The position numbers were made by a program, and so were the translations under genes. The notes beneath the pieces were generated by a model. It did not search any database. It saw nothing but the letters and a program-made list of their open reading frames with translations, and had not been told where the DNA came from. A DNA stretch of 64,000 nt from positions 62,001 through 126,000 of the forward strand of contig NZ_CP007520.1 of assembly GCF_000875755.1 (NCBI RefSeq), given 5' to 3'. Source of the DNA: Mycoplasma yeatsii GM274B. GTDB lineage: Bacteria > Bacillota_I > Bacilli_A > Mycoplasmatales > Mycoplasmataceae. This document shows, piece after piece, positions 1-11,450 of the stretch (position 1 is the stretch's first letter; each line of letters starts with the position of its first letter).

Positions 1-1
1 T

Positions 2-1084
2 TATAAGACTTATATTAACTCAACAACTCATCACAAATTAGTTAAACAGGTTTTAGATATTGTTAATCAACAAAAAGAATTAAAAGCAATGATTAACGAT
101 ACTAATGTGAAATTTTCAATTTCAAGTAAAAGAGATTTTTCTATAGATTCTGTTAGAAGACAACTAGGTCTTCCTGAAGATCCGGAAAGAGATGACAGTA
201 AACTTTGGGGTATTTCATCAAAAAAACTTAATGATGACGGTTCTTGAACTGGTAGATATAATTGAGAAGAAATACCTTTTCATAAAAATAATAAATTAAA
301 TAATCGTTTATACAATTTTGGTGAAAAAGAATTAACAATTGTTCCAACTGGTCTTTGATACTACAATAGAATTGTTGATTTTAATGGTAATTTTGACAAT
401 GATTTATTTTTATCTAAAGAATTCTTTGAAAAAAATACTGATAAATATGATCCAAACAAAATGAGATTAGTTGGTGATTATTTTGATCAAATACTAAGAA
501 ATAAAATTAAAGTTTACGCAATGCAAAAATCTCAACTAGACTTATTATTAGCATTTTTAGAACTTCAACAAGCTTTAACTGATGGTAGATTGATTAGTGA
601 TGAGAATAAAACTTTAAAAGAACAATTCAAATCATCAGGAATAACAACTAAAATTGATAATTTTCAAGATAAAGTTTTAGAATATCTAAAAGTAAAACAA
701 TTAGTAGGATTTACTTTATCTGATGATATGAGTAATGATGTAAGCTTACAACTATTTCCTGGCACTAGTTTTTATGAAAACTATGAAACCGATTTCCGAG
801 CAACCTATAGATTTGCTTGAAATCAATATCATAAAGTTGTCCAACCTTTAATTAGTGGAATTAAAAGTTATGATATTGCTGAAAATGACTTTGAAACTAA
901 GTTTAAAAAACACACAAATGAACATTCTAAGCATTACAAATTCATTTGAGCAAACATTAATCATGTTGATAAATTAGACGCTCCACACGTAATAACTAAA
1001 CAACTAGCTGAAACTAGATTCAACAACTTTGTTAACTACTATAAAAATCAATTTAATTGAAAATTTATTAAAATCGATGAATAG
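2..1084 (+). CDS. ICE-associated protein of unknown function, 5' end outside window
   Basis: This frame is open from the left edge to a TAG stop once UGA is read as Trp, giving 360 visible residues with no start in view. The sequence is hydrophilic, rich in Lys, Asn and Asp, with no membrane segment, nucleotide-binding motif or signal peptide in the visible part. I do not recognise the family. It lacks the motifs of a VirD4/TraG coupling protein, which is usually encoded upstream of the pilin-like gene in mycoplasma ICEs. Position just before small membrane and pilin-like genes makes an ICE transfer-module role likely, by context only. An SD-like GGAG overlaps its stop and serves the next gene. 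Confidence 0.75.
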
Positions 1085-1095
1085 GAGATGATTTT

Positions 1096-1314
1096 ATGAG
1101 TAAAAGAAGAAGCTGAGATTCATCTAAAGATTTTTATGAAAATTGTGATGAATTCACTAAACAATTCTGACTTGGTGCTGATGAAGAATATCGTAATTCG
1201 CCTGAATATATCCCTGGAACAAGAATAGTTCCGGATAATTATGACGGGTTCGAAGAAGATCTTCAAGCTTGACTAGAAGAACAAGAAGAATTAGCTAAAC
1301 AACAAAATAAATAA
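1096..1314 (+). CDS. Small acidic hypothetical ICE protein (72 aa)
   Basis: A 72-residue frame starts 11 bases after the previous stop, with a GGAG ribosome-binding site about 8 bases upstream, and ends in TAA just before a strong terminator. It is rich in Asp and Glu and has three UGA-encoded Trp, which under code 4 marks real coding use. The C-terminus (AWLEEQEELAKQQNK) is probably helical. There is no membrane segment or recognisable domain. It is probably translationally coupled to the gene before it. Function is unknown. Confidence 0.7.
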
Positions 1315-1339
1315 ACACTCTTAACCGATAAATTAAACT

Positions 1340-1387
1340 AAGCAAATACCGACTTATAAAAAGTAAGTTAGTATTTGCTTTTTTACT
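1340..1387 (+). terminator. Rho-independent terminator
   Basis: The arms AGCAAATAC and GTATTTGCT flank a short interrupted stem and are followed by a T-rich run. It separates the first ICE gene pair from the pilin/channel/ATPase group. Confidence 0.8.
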
Positions 1388-1407
1388 TTTAGAAAGGAAG
1401 TGATTCA

Positions 1408-1629
1408 ATGGAGTTAGGTTTTGTAATTATTACAATCATATTCTCATCACTTATAGCAATTCTAAGCTTAGTATTGTTATCAACTGAATATAAAGAATGT
1501 TTTAGTAGAAACAAACTCACAAGAACTAAAGCTAGATCGGTTTTTAAATGGCCTTGAATAACAACCTTAGCAATTCTAGTTCTTAGTGTGTGATTGATTC
1601 TTATAATGGTAGGAGTCTATATTATTTAA
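1408..1629 (+). CDS. Small two-helix membrane protein of the ICE (73 aa)
   Basis: The ATG follows an AAAGGAAG ribosome-binding site. The 73-residue product has two hydrophobic helices, about residues 4-24 and 52-72, joined by a basic loop rich in Arg and Lys (SRNKLTRTKARS). Both Trp codons in use appear, one TGG and two TGA. It sits immediately before the pilin-like gene in the slot where mycoplasma ICEs carry a small membrane protein (CDS14-type). I infer that it is part of the transfer channel, but no family motif proves it. Confidence 0.7.
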
Positions 1630-1649
1630 AAATAAAAGGAGAAATAATT

Positions 1650-1991
1650 ATGTTATATACAATAAAAAATATCGTGTTGATGAATGCGTCTGGACAAGGA
1701 AAAGACGGTGCAGAAGCTATAGTAGAAGTTTCTAACTTAATATTAAAATATATGGCTATAGGGTTTGGTGCTGCTGCCGGAGCTCTTGCTTTTATTACAG
1801 GAATTTTAGCTCTTTGAGCTATGTTTAAAGCTTCTAAAGCAACTGGTGAAGAAGCGCGTCAAGAAGAATTTAAAAAAGTTAAGCTTTCAGCTATTTTCTT
1901 AATGGCTCTTTTAGGATTCTGGGGGTTCATTTCTGCAGTTGTAGGAATTGTTCAAGCTGTTGCTCAAGCGGCATTAACATATTCATCATAA
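1650..1991 (+). CDS. Pilin-like conjugal transfer protein (Mbov_0395-type)
   Basis: The start at 1650 is chosen because AAAGGAG lies 8 bases upstream; an in-frame upstream ATG has no such site. The 113-residue product has a short polar N-terminus, then two hydrophobic Gly/Ala-rich helices (about residues 36-56 and 88-108) separated by a charged loop. This is the size and two-helix layout of VirB2/TrbC-type pilins. It stands directly upstream of the channel-like protein and the VirB4-type ATPase, which is the order of the Mbov_0395-0397 block of mycoplasma ICEs. The likely role is a surface-exposed or channel-lining subunit of the conjugation apparatus. The assignment rests on topology and synteny rather than a catalytic motif. 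Confidence 0.7.
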
Positions 1992-2008
1992 AAGGAGAAA
2001 ACTAATTT

Positions 2009-3709
2009 ATGTGAGGATGAGTTTATTGAGGTTTATTTAACATGGGTTATGTACCTTTGGTGAAATTACCTTTAAAACTTTTAGAAGCTATTATTTACTT
2101 ATTCCAATTAATAGCAACCGAACTTCCACAATATCTGATATTCGGTATTAGATTTGGACAAAAATTTAGCGAAGCAAACATACCGATTATGTTTTTAAGA
2201 TTGTCAATTGTATCTATAATTGTTTTTGCAATTTTATTTCTAGCTAGTGGTATAAGAATTCACTTTCAAAAACAAGGTGAAGAAAATGCTCTATCAATTG
2301 CAATGAAGAATTCTCTTACTGGAACTATTTGAATAATTTCAATACCAATTATTTTATTTCTAGTTACCACAATTTTCAATGTTATCCTTTCACTAATAAT
2401 AGGAGAAAATGTTAATGATATTTCAAAAACTATCTTTATGTCTTTAAAAGATCCTAGCAATGAAAAAATTGAGAAAAACGAATGATTAAAAATAGCTAAT
2501 GATAATTTTAATTTTAAAAAAGATGTTTTTGACAAGCTAGAGAATGGTCAAGGTATATTATTGATATTTCTAGGCGGACTTACCGCAATTATGACTTTAA
2601 TTCCTTTTCTACTTGGTGCATTGACTTTGGTTCAAAAAATCTATCAACAATTCTTCTTATTTATAATAAGTCCATTTATTTGTGCTGCTAGTGTTGGGGA
2701 TAATGGAAAAAGAATGAAAATTTGAGCTGAAAGTTATGCTGCAAAATCTCTTTCAGTTATAGCTATGGTAATAGCATTGCAGTTATATTCAGTATTTATC
2801 ACTCGTGCAACAAATTGAGTTGGTAGTTTAAATGAAGTTAACTTTTTTTCAAAAATTCTTTTAATTTTAGCAATTATTGCAGGTGGTGCTGTAGCTACAA
2901 CTGGTATTACAAGTGAAATAACTGCATTCGTTGGTGAATCTGCTTCGGTTAGAGAAACAATGAGTGAAACTAAAAACTTAATGAAAACCGGTATGGCCTT
3001 AGCTGGTGGAGTTGGTGCAGTTGCTGCGGTTGCTGGAAGAATGAGTAATGCGTCAATGGGTGCTAAAGGTTTTTCTAGAAATAGGAGAAATGATAAAATT
3101 CAACACGCTAAACAACAATACAAAAAAGGACAAATTTCTAGATCTGATTATTTAGACAAAAAATACGCTGCACAACAAGAACATATTGATAACAAGTTAA
3201 GATTAGATACTGCAAAAGAAGAAAGACAAAAAATGGAAGCAAATTATGATAAAAATTGAGCTATTTATGGTCAAGATCCTAATGCTACAAAAACTGCTAA
3301 AAAAAGAGCTAAAGAAGCAATTTTAGGAGAAAGAGAATCTGATTATCACACTTCTGCTCCAATGCTAGCTTTAAACAAAGCTCTTGTAGATAGATCAATT
3401 TTAAAATTATCTAAAAAAGAAGACAAACTAGCTGAAAAAGGTAAAAAGCTATCTAAATCTCAACAAGAGAAAAAACAAGAATTATTAGCTAGATCAGCTC
3501 ATCTTGGAAAACTGGTTGATGGCAAAACTGGTGGAAGAAATGGTTTTTCAAAAACTACTTTAAATTTATATGGTTCAAATAAACGTGTTCAAGATGAATT
3601 AAATAAATACAAAAAAGATAAAGCTAAAAAAGAAGAACAACGCAAAAAAGCGCAAGCTAGATATCAAGCTAAAAAAGCTAGAAATAAAAAACAAACTAAG
3701 AAAAATTAG
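2009..3709 (+). CDS. Polytopic ICE transfer protein with long basic tail (Mbov_0396-type)
   Basis: The 566-residue product starts 17 bases after the pilin-like gene with a Trp-rich N-terminus containing three UGA codons. Hydrophobic helices occur at about residues 66-85, 105-132, 182-210, 211-230, 248-271 and 285-302. The remaining 240 residues are highly charged and Lys/Gln/Ala-rich, probably an extended cytoplasmic helical region. A multi-helix core before a VirB4-type ATPase resembles VirB6/TrbL channel proteins, and the position matches the Mbov_0396 family. I infer that it forms the inner part of the transfer pore and that the tail may contact DNA or the ATPase. Four short gaps under the standard code are UGA Trp codons, not frameshifts. 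Confidence 0.8.
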
Positions 3710-3723
3710 AAAGGAAATAGTTT

Positions 3724-6615
3724 ATGTTACAACCTAAAAACCTAAGAAAAACTCAAAATATGTTTTGAAAGAATTTTTCTTGACTTGATTTTAGTATTCT
3801 TTCTTTAATTATTGTAGGTTCAATATTAATTGGTTATACTTCTTTACCTGAACAACTTCATCAAGGGTATAAAATGCTATTATCTATTTTTATATTTATT
3901 CTTAGTTCATCCTTACTAATTTATTCATCTAAATACAGTTGTAGAGTTTATGTTCTAATTATTAGAATGATTAAGTTTTGATTTAGTGTTAAAAAATACA
4001 ATAACAAAAAAGTAAGTCCTAAATACTTAGTGCCTTATGATAGTATTGTAGAAAATCGTTTTGTTAAGACTAAAAAAGGTAAAAATGATAGTAAATATTT
4101 AGCTGTATTGAAATTTCAAGGAAAAAGTCCTTGAAATAAAGATGAAGAAGATAAAAGAGCGTTTTTAGCAAAATTTACTGATTTATTAGATTCAACTGAT
4201 TTTCATATTAGTTTTATTAGAAAAAAAGAACTAATGGATTATTCAAAAAACTTTTTAAACATTATAGAAAATAAGAATAAAAAAGTTAAATATTTAAAAT
4301 CTCAAAAAGCTCCTAAAAATGTGCGAGATAACTATATTTCGTATTACAAAGAAGTTATTGATGACTTTAAGGCATTAGATACAAATTTATTAGTTGATAT
4401 TTATTATATTGCTTTATATGCTAAAAACACTAATGAACTAGAAAAAACAGTATATAAAACAATTAACTCATTTAACTCGATGGAGATTGAATCTGAACTA
4501 GTTCAAGGTATTGATTTAATTAAGTTCTTAGGTTCTTTAAATGATAAAGAAGTTGATGAAGAATTAGCTAAGTTATACTTAACTCAACAAAACGAATATG
4601 AAAAACAATTGTTTTTAAAGTCTAAAAGAAAATCATACGATTTAGATGAAACTTTCTTCGAATTTTATAAAAATAAAATCAAAAGTATTTTTGCTAAAAA
4701 AACTAAAGATAAAACTAAAGTTATAAAAAATGTTAAGAAAAAAAGAATTAATTTAGATGAATTAATTAGTAATGAACAAATTATTTTTAAAAGCAATTAT
4801 TTCATTAGAGATAAAAAGTATTGTTCAATTCATACGATTAGTGAATTACCTTTGATTTTACCTGAACGTTGAGCTGATGAAATATTTAAATCAGATTCAA
4901 CAATAGTTTGAAATTTAAGTATTTTTAACGAATCTATTCAAGCTAGTCTATTAGATAAAACTGGAAAGAAAATGACTGATAACTCAACAATGATAAAATC
5001 TAAATATTATCAAAAATCTTCTGCCCTACAACTTGAAGCTTTAGAATATTTAGAAAATCAATTACAAATTGATAGAAACGTTTTAACTAATTCAAGTTTA
5101 ATGATTATTAATACTGCTGATAGTTTAAGAGAACTTAGAGAACTTGAAGCTGAAAACGTAGCTAATGCTAAGAGAAATAAAATTAACATTAATCCTGTTA
5201 CTTTTAAACAATTTGAAGCACTTGCTCAATCTTGTTTAATCACTACTAACAACTTAAAAGAAAACATACCAATGAGTAGTCATAACGTTGCTTGTTCTTG
5301 ACCATTTGAAAATGAAAGTAGTAACGATGGAAATATGTTGCTTTTAGGTGAAACTACTTCAACTGGAGAACCTATCATTTTCGATCAATTCTATAAAAAT
5401 AATCCAAGACGTGTAAATTACAATATGTTTACTGTTGGAAGTAGTGGTAAAGGGAAATCAACTGACGTTAAAAAAGCTATAGTTTCTAACTTAGCACAAA
5501 ATAATAAAGTTTATGTTATAGATCCACAAAATGAATATTCTAAGCTAGGACGTAAATTCGGTGCTTCAATTATTGATTTAGGATTAGGAATTAATACAGT
5601 AATTAATCCTTTAGAAGTTCAACTTCTTTTATTAGAAGATGAAAAAGATGAAAATAACGAAGCAAGACAAAAAACTTTTGACTTCAAAAAAAATGAGAAC
5701 TCTATAGTTAAATCAATCATTAATAGTCACTTTAATTGACTAAAGAAATTCTTTAGTTTAATTAATCCTGATTGAAGTAACGATGATTTAGTTTTAGTTA
5801 TGAATTTTGTAAAAGATTTATATACTAATTTAGGTTTATACACTATCAAAACAATTAAGCAATTAAAGTTATTTAAATATCCTATAATCTCGGATTTAAT
5901 TCGATTGATTGAAAACTATGAATTTATTAGTGACTTTGATAAAAGAAGAAAACAAATTAAACTAGCAAATATTGTTGATAGATTAAAATTTGATTTTGAA
6001 TACAACGGAAGATATGAAATGCTTTATAACGGGCAAACTAATCTTGATTTAAATAATGATTTTATTATTTTCAATACTCAATATTCATCTGACGAGAATA
6101 GTGATGAAAAAATTGGTTTATACGTATTATTAAGTTTTATTCAAAACAAGATCTTTAATAATATAATTGAAGACCCTAATAGGAACACTGTTTTAGTAAT
6201 TGATGAGTTACATAAATATATTGATCCTAATAATCCAACAACGCTTGATTTTGTCTACACAATGACTAAAACTGTTAGAAAATTTAATGCTGGAATGATT
6301 TTATGTACTCAAAATCCATCCGACTTTTTAGGTTCATCAATGATTACTAAAAAAGCAGAAGCTATTTTAGGAAACTGTCAATACTCAAAATTTTTCGGTT
6401 TAAGACAAGCTGATTTGGATGCAGTTAATGAAATGTTCAAACATAATGGTGGTTTAAACAATACTCAACGAAGTCACTTATCTGATAGTGAAATTGGAAA
6501 ATTACTTTTTAGTTTACATACATATTCAAAAATTAAAATGAATATTCATTATAACGATTTTGAAAAAGAATTATTCTTTACAAAAGGAGAAATTGGAAAA
6601 ATTAGAAAGGAATAA
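3724..6615 (+). CDS. traE: TraE/VirB4-type conjugal transfer ATPase (Mbov_0397-type)
   Basis: The 963-residue protein has two N-terminal membrane helices (about residues 23-40 and 48-67), a poorly conserved middle, and a C-terminal motor domain. Walker A is GSSGKGKST at residues 572-580. Walker B is VLVIDELHKY with Asp827-Glu828, followed by a typical VirB4 region about searching for non-homologous DNA partners. VirB4 proteins are cytoplasmic-face ATPases that power type IV secretion. The gene lies 14 bases after the channel-like gene with an AAAGGA site, so the two are probably one operon. Length is at the upper end for VirB4 homologues but usual for mycoplasma ICE TraE. No frameshift is seen; all interruptions are UGA. 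Confidence 0.92.
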
Positions 6616-6618
6616 AAT

Positions 6619-7266
6619 ATGAACAATAAAGATAAAAACGTAGAATTAAAACCTATTAAAAAGAAAGACAATTCTGTATCAGTTCTTTTTAGGTTATACG
6701 AAACTGATGATATTTTAAGATTTGAAAAATGAAAAAAAGAATTGGCTAATAATGGTGAAAGCGTAAGTAATGCGATTAGTGATATTGTTAAGCAATATTT
6801 ACTAGAAAAAGATAAAAGTCGTGTTTTTAACGAAGTTAGACAAGACTTGTTCTATCAAATGAGAAAAGTAATGTTTGCTTCTTTAGCTCCGTTTTCTGCA
6901 AACATCATTAGAGAATTATTAAAAAATAGAGTTGAAGAAATAGTTGCAAATAAAAAGCTTGACGTAATTTTAAATGAACTGTTTGATGGTAAGCAAAACG
7001 AATTAAAAAATTTAACTAATAGACAATTAGCTGAATCTATTTATTTTGAAAATATAAGAACTTCATTAGAAACAAAAACAACAACTAAAACTGAAAAAAT
7101 CAACGAAAAAGTAGCTAACGTAAAAGATAAACAAAAACAAGTTGATAAGTTATATAAAAAAGACAACACTGATTGAGATGCTGAGATAACTGCATTAACT
7201 CATCAAGAAGTTGAATATAATCCTTATGTGAATCTTGATGAAATTGATATAGACGAGTTGGTTTAG
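6619..7266 (+). CDS. Hypothetical ICE protein (Mbov_0398-type, 215 aa)
   Basis: The ATG follows the traE stop by 3 bases, with AAAGGA overlapping the end of traE, so translation is likely coupled. The product is hydrophilic. Residues 15-60 contain a stretch resembling a small DNA-binding or RHH-like region (SVSVLFRLYETDDILRFEKW), and the C-terminal third is Lys/Thr/Glu-rich and probably helical. There is no signal peptide or membrane segment. It occupies the slot of the Mbov_0398 family between the ATPase and the giant surface protein. Function is not known; a regulatory or assembly role is only a guess. Confidence 0.72.
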
Positions 7267-7267
7267 T

Positions 7268-10200
7268 ATGAAAAAACTTTTATTATTACTCCCAACATTT
7301 ATGTTAGCTAGTCCACTAATTAGTGCTAATACCGTATTAAAAATGAATTTTAGTAGTAATTCTTCAACTAGGTATTTTGATTTTCCTAGTAAATATTTAC
7401 AAACTGACACTATATATGAAGAAGAAGAATTTTCAACTACAATTAATATAAATGATGGAACTAAATTAAATATCCCCAATATAGATGGTTGATGAGAATA
7501 TAAATTTAAAGATATGTATCCTTTGAGCCGTAAGCACGAGAAGTGAGATTTTATAGAAAAAAGAATTTCTGATGAAGAATCTGAAAATATTAATGCTAGT
7601 GATTATGATGATGTTAGAGTTGTTCCTGGATATGCTTCTGGAAGAGGTTTGAAACTAGCACTAAAAATTAAAAATTTAAATAACTTAAGATCTAATCTTC
7701 ACCCTCATTTACAAAACAATCAAAACGAAATTATAACTAGGATTAGAGATATTATTTCATCAAAATCAAAAATAGAACTTGTTTCTGATATTTCTATTGA
7801 ATTAAAAACAACAAAATCATATTTTGCTGAAACAGTAAGGTATGGAAGGATTTTTAAATACTATTATTGATGACATGTTAGAAATTCTGATTCATCATTA
7901 GATAATATTTCAATTCGTTTCAAATATAAAAAACCCATATCGCTCGCTCATACTAATCGTAAGTATCAAAACCCTTGAAATCAATGAAAAAATCAAATTC
8001 TAGCTAATAGCTCTTTTTTAACTATTGATTCTGATACTGGTGGTAATTTAAAAACTACTCTAAGTGAAGAACAACAAGAAAAGAAATTCAATTCTAATAA
8101 AGACTCTTTAGATCAACGTATTACTCAATTAAATAAAGATGCTGCTGATAAAAATAATCCTTTAAAATTAGGTTATATGATAACTAGTCAAGATACAATT
8201 GATTTATATTTATCAAAAGATAATGAATTTAAAGAAAAATTAGCTGAAAATGTAAAAATTGATTTCAAGGTTACTGATAGGTTTAAAAATCAAGAATTTG
8301 AAAAAAGACTAACTATTAATTTAGGTAAATGACTTGATTTTGAAAAAAACACTACTCAACTAGTTGATGATAAATTAGTTCAAGATACAAGTGTTAAGGT
8401 AGTTGATAAAGGTAAAAATAGAAATGCTGGACGTTGGATTGCCCATACTCCCTTAAGTTTAAGTTTTAACGCTTTAAAAGAAGAAACTGAAGTAATTAAA
8501 ATTAATGGTAAAAAAATCGACGTTTTGAATCAACGATTCGAAACTACTTTAACTGATAGACGTCGTGATTCTAAAGATAACGAAAGAGAATTCTATTATG
8601 GTTATAAACCTAAAGAAGATAATGAAGAAAAAACTAAAGAAAATTCACACACTAAAAATGAATATAAAATTGAAATTACTAAATATATACCTGGTACAGG
8701 TAATAAAGAAGTTGAGTTTACTTGAGTTAAAACTTTAGTTATTGAATCACGAACAAGTGAAATGGACTTTAAGTGATTCGCTTGAGATCCGGAAAATAAT
8801 CCACACCAAAAAGCACTTATTGAAGAATATGAAAAAAACTCAAAAGGTGAAATCAAAAGAGATGAAGACGGTAATCCAATCAAAAACCCTAAATACGATC
8901 CTAAAATAGATCCTAAAACAGGAACTAAAAAAGAGCTTGTTTGATTTGATTTCAACACTCTTCCTGCTTGAACAAAACATTTACCTGAAACTGGTCAAGA
9001 ATATTGAAATATAACACACCTTCCACCTGGTTCTAAAACATTATTTGCTCCACACGAAAATGAGAATGATATTGATCGTGGAGTAATTGCTGAAGCAGTT
9101 GTTATTAATAAAGGTGCATTAAAAGAAGTTTCTAATGGTATTAATGGTTATCGTGTTCATAAACTTAACGAACAAGGACAATTTATTGAAATTGAAAAAG
9201 ACAAATTAATTGAAAATTTAGATAAAGTTACAACTGCTGATAGTTACTATTCAACTAGTGGAGTCTGATTATTTACTAGTGAAGTAGAAAAATCAATTAC
9301 TAATTTCAAAATTGTTTATATCGTTAATTCTAACGAAGAAAAAATTCCTAACGGTTATTTTACTGATTATATGACTAAGTCACTGAACACTATTAAACCG
9401 TTATGACAAACTAAACAAGGTAAAAGATTCAGAAATTACTTATTACATCAAGACTTAAAAGAAGATAAAATTCTTAACTTAAGATATGAAGAAGCTTTGG
9501 AATACTATAAACAATATATGAATGACTTATGATTTAAAAATGAATGAGAAACTTATATTAATATAGTTCCTAAGTTTAAACCTTTCAATGAAGAACTAAC
9601 TGTTGATGAATTCAAAAGAAAATATGTAAACAACATAAAAGCTTTTGAAGATAAATATTTAGATGAATTTGAACATAAAAATTTAGTTAGTGTTTCAAAA
9701 CTTGAAATAAATGACTCTAAAACTGGAGTTTATGCTTATTTCAACTTAAAAACTAGTGAAATTAAATATAATTTAATTCCTAATAAGTATCTAGTTTTAA
9801 TTAAGTTTAAAGTCATTGATAACGGTAATGAAACTGATTTATCTGATAAAAAACATACTATTAATTTAAACTTAGATTCTGAATATATTTTCAACGTAGC
9901 TAGAAAAAGCAAAAAAGATAAATTTATTGCTAATTTAAATAATGATAAATTATTTAAAAATAGTCAAGATGATTTAAATAAACTTCAAATTTCAACAACT
10001 TTTAGTAATTTAACTAATAAGTTGACTATTGAAACCGATTTAAAAGATGAGTATAAAAATAGTCATACTATTGAACCTAATAAGACTTTTTCATTAATTA
10101 TTGATAGTTTTTTAACTAATGAAGAAAGTAAAATCGATGAAAATATCTTTTCTAATGTTATTTTTGAAAATATCAACTTAGGTGGTATTAAAGAAGTTGA

Positions 10201-11239
10201 ACAAGCTAAACGCTTTATCATCAATAAAATTAAACAAGCTTTACCTAACTTAACATTAGATAGAGATTATAGAATTAGAAATCTCGATATAGTTGTTGAG
10301 AAATTAAAACATCCACAAACTAGCATTTCTGAAACTAATCCTATTAGGTATGAAACATTGATTTTAGAAGCTATTGCTCCTAAATTTGGTAACGCTACTA
10401 TTGCTGTAGCTAATACTATTAATAGAGAGTTAGATAGAGATTATGATTTATCTAAAAAACAACTAAAAGATTTTGAAATCAATGAAAATAAGCTAACTGA
10501 ATTGAAAAAGAAAATAATTTCTGAAATTAACAAGCAATTTAGTCAAGACGGACTTGTAATTGATAAAGATCTAGAAATAACTAATTTCAATCAAGGTATC
10601 CAAGTTTTAAGCTTAGGTAAAGGTAATAAATTTGTGTTTAACATTACAGGTTTAAATAATCATAGAATTTTAAATTCAACTACTGTTAAAGTAACTAATA
10701 ATGCTAATTTTGTAGTAGATGATGAAGATCCTAACTACAAACCTGGAGATGAAAATAATCCTGATAAAGCTATATTATATGATTTAAGTACTGTTAAATT
10801 AGAACTAAGTTTTACTGATCACGTTGCTTCACAGTTAAGACAAAAAATTATTAATGAAATTAAAAGTCAATTAGCTAAGAAATATAATTTAGAATATAAA
10901 AAACATTATTCAATTAATTTTGATGAATTAAATGCTATTGTAAGACAATTAATTCAAAAAAACGACTTAGCTAATACCAATACACTTAACATTTATCCAA
11001 TTGATAGAGTAACTAAAAATGTAGGTATAATTCAAATTAATAATACTAATAAGTCACTCGATCCAATTGATGATACTGATAAACCTATTGACGATAACGA
11101 TAGTAGTGAAGAAGCTTCTAGAATAGTTCTAAAAAGACGATTATTAATTCTTGTTCCTTTAGCTATTTTAAGTTTAACTGGTATCGGACTAATTAGTTGA
11201 TTTGTTTATGTACGTAAGTTTAAGAAAAAAATTACTTAG
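7268..11239 (+). CDS. Giant ICE surface protein with signal peptide and C-terminal anchor (Mbov_0399-type)
   Basis: The 1323-residue product begins one base after the previous stop. Residues 1-20 (MKKLLLLLPTFMLASPLISA) form a signal peptide with no lipobox Cys, so it is not a lipoprotein. The C-terminus has one membrane helix (about residues 1295-1315) followed by a basic tail, so the body should be outside the cell and anchored at its end. A Pro/Asp-rich low-complexity segment precedes the anchor. The extracellular part has repeated blocks with a D-Y-I/L-alternating pattern near residues 980-1270. It matches the position and size of the Mbov_0399 family. I infer a role in donor-recipient contact or mating-pair formation; no enzymatic motif is visible. 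Confidence 0.82.
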
Positions 11240-11256
11240 TTTAATCTTTAGATATA

Positions 11257-11285
11257 TTGTAAATATTTATAATTTGTGATATATT
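11257..11285 (+). promoter_or_regulatory. Sigma-A-like promoter before structured RNA
   Basis: TTGTAA, a 17-base spacer and TATATT lie 18 bases after the surface-protein stop. Predicted transcription would start near 11292, just at the first hairpin of the RNA below. Confidence 0.6.
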
Positions 11286-11291
11286 AATAAT

Positions 11292-11411
11292 GTAAATATT
11301 TTATTTACTAGATTGGTGGTTACAGTTCTTACCGGCCCTGCCTACGAATTTATGACCTGGCGTAATGATAAACAGAACTGAATTAGAACTCTGTATAGAG
11401 TTCTTTTTTTG
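11292..11411 (+). ncRNA. Candidate structured leader/small RNA with terminator
   Basis: About 120 bases lie between the promoter and the Mbov_0400-type gene. A 5' hairpin pairs GTAAATA (11292-11298) with TATTTAC (11302-11308). CAGTTCT (11323-11329) pairs perfectly with AGAACTG (11374-11380), enclosing a GC-richer core of about 44 bases that stands out from its AT-rich surroundings. A rho-independent terminator follows: AGAACTC (11385-11391), a loop, GAGTTCT (11398-11404) and seven Ts. The first arm could also pair with AGAACT at 11385, which would destroy the terminator, so a switch is possible. I do not recognise a known riboswitch consensus. It could be a leader controlling the next gene or an independent small RNA. 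Confidence 0.6.
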
Positions 11412-11450
11412 TATAATTAAATATATAGATTGAAAAGGAATTAAAGTTTT

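Noticed and set aside
1590..1649. Earlier in-frame start for the pilin-like protein
   Set aside because: It lies inside the preceding gene with no ribosome-binding site, while AAAGGAG sits right before 1650.
2266..2535. Minus-strand frame opposite the channel-like gene
   Set aside because: It is the shadow of a strongly coding plus-strand gene; it has no ribosome-binding site and the composition follows the opposite strand.
8602..8958. 118-codon minus-strand frame within the giant surface protein
   Set aside because: Opposite a continuous plus-strand coding frame; no start signal or recognisable product.
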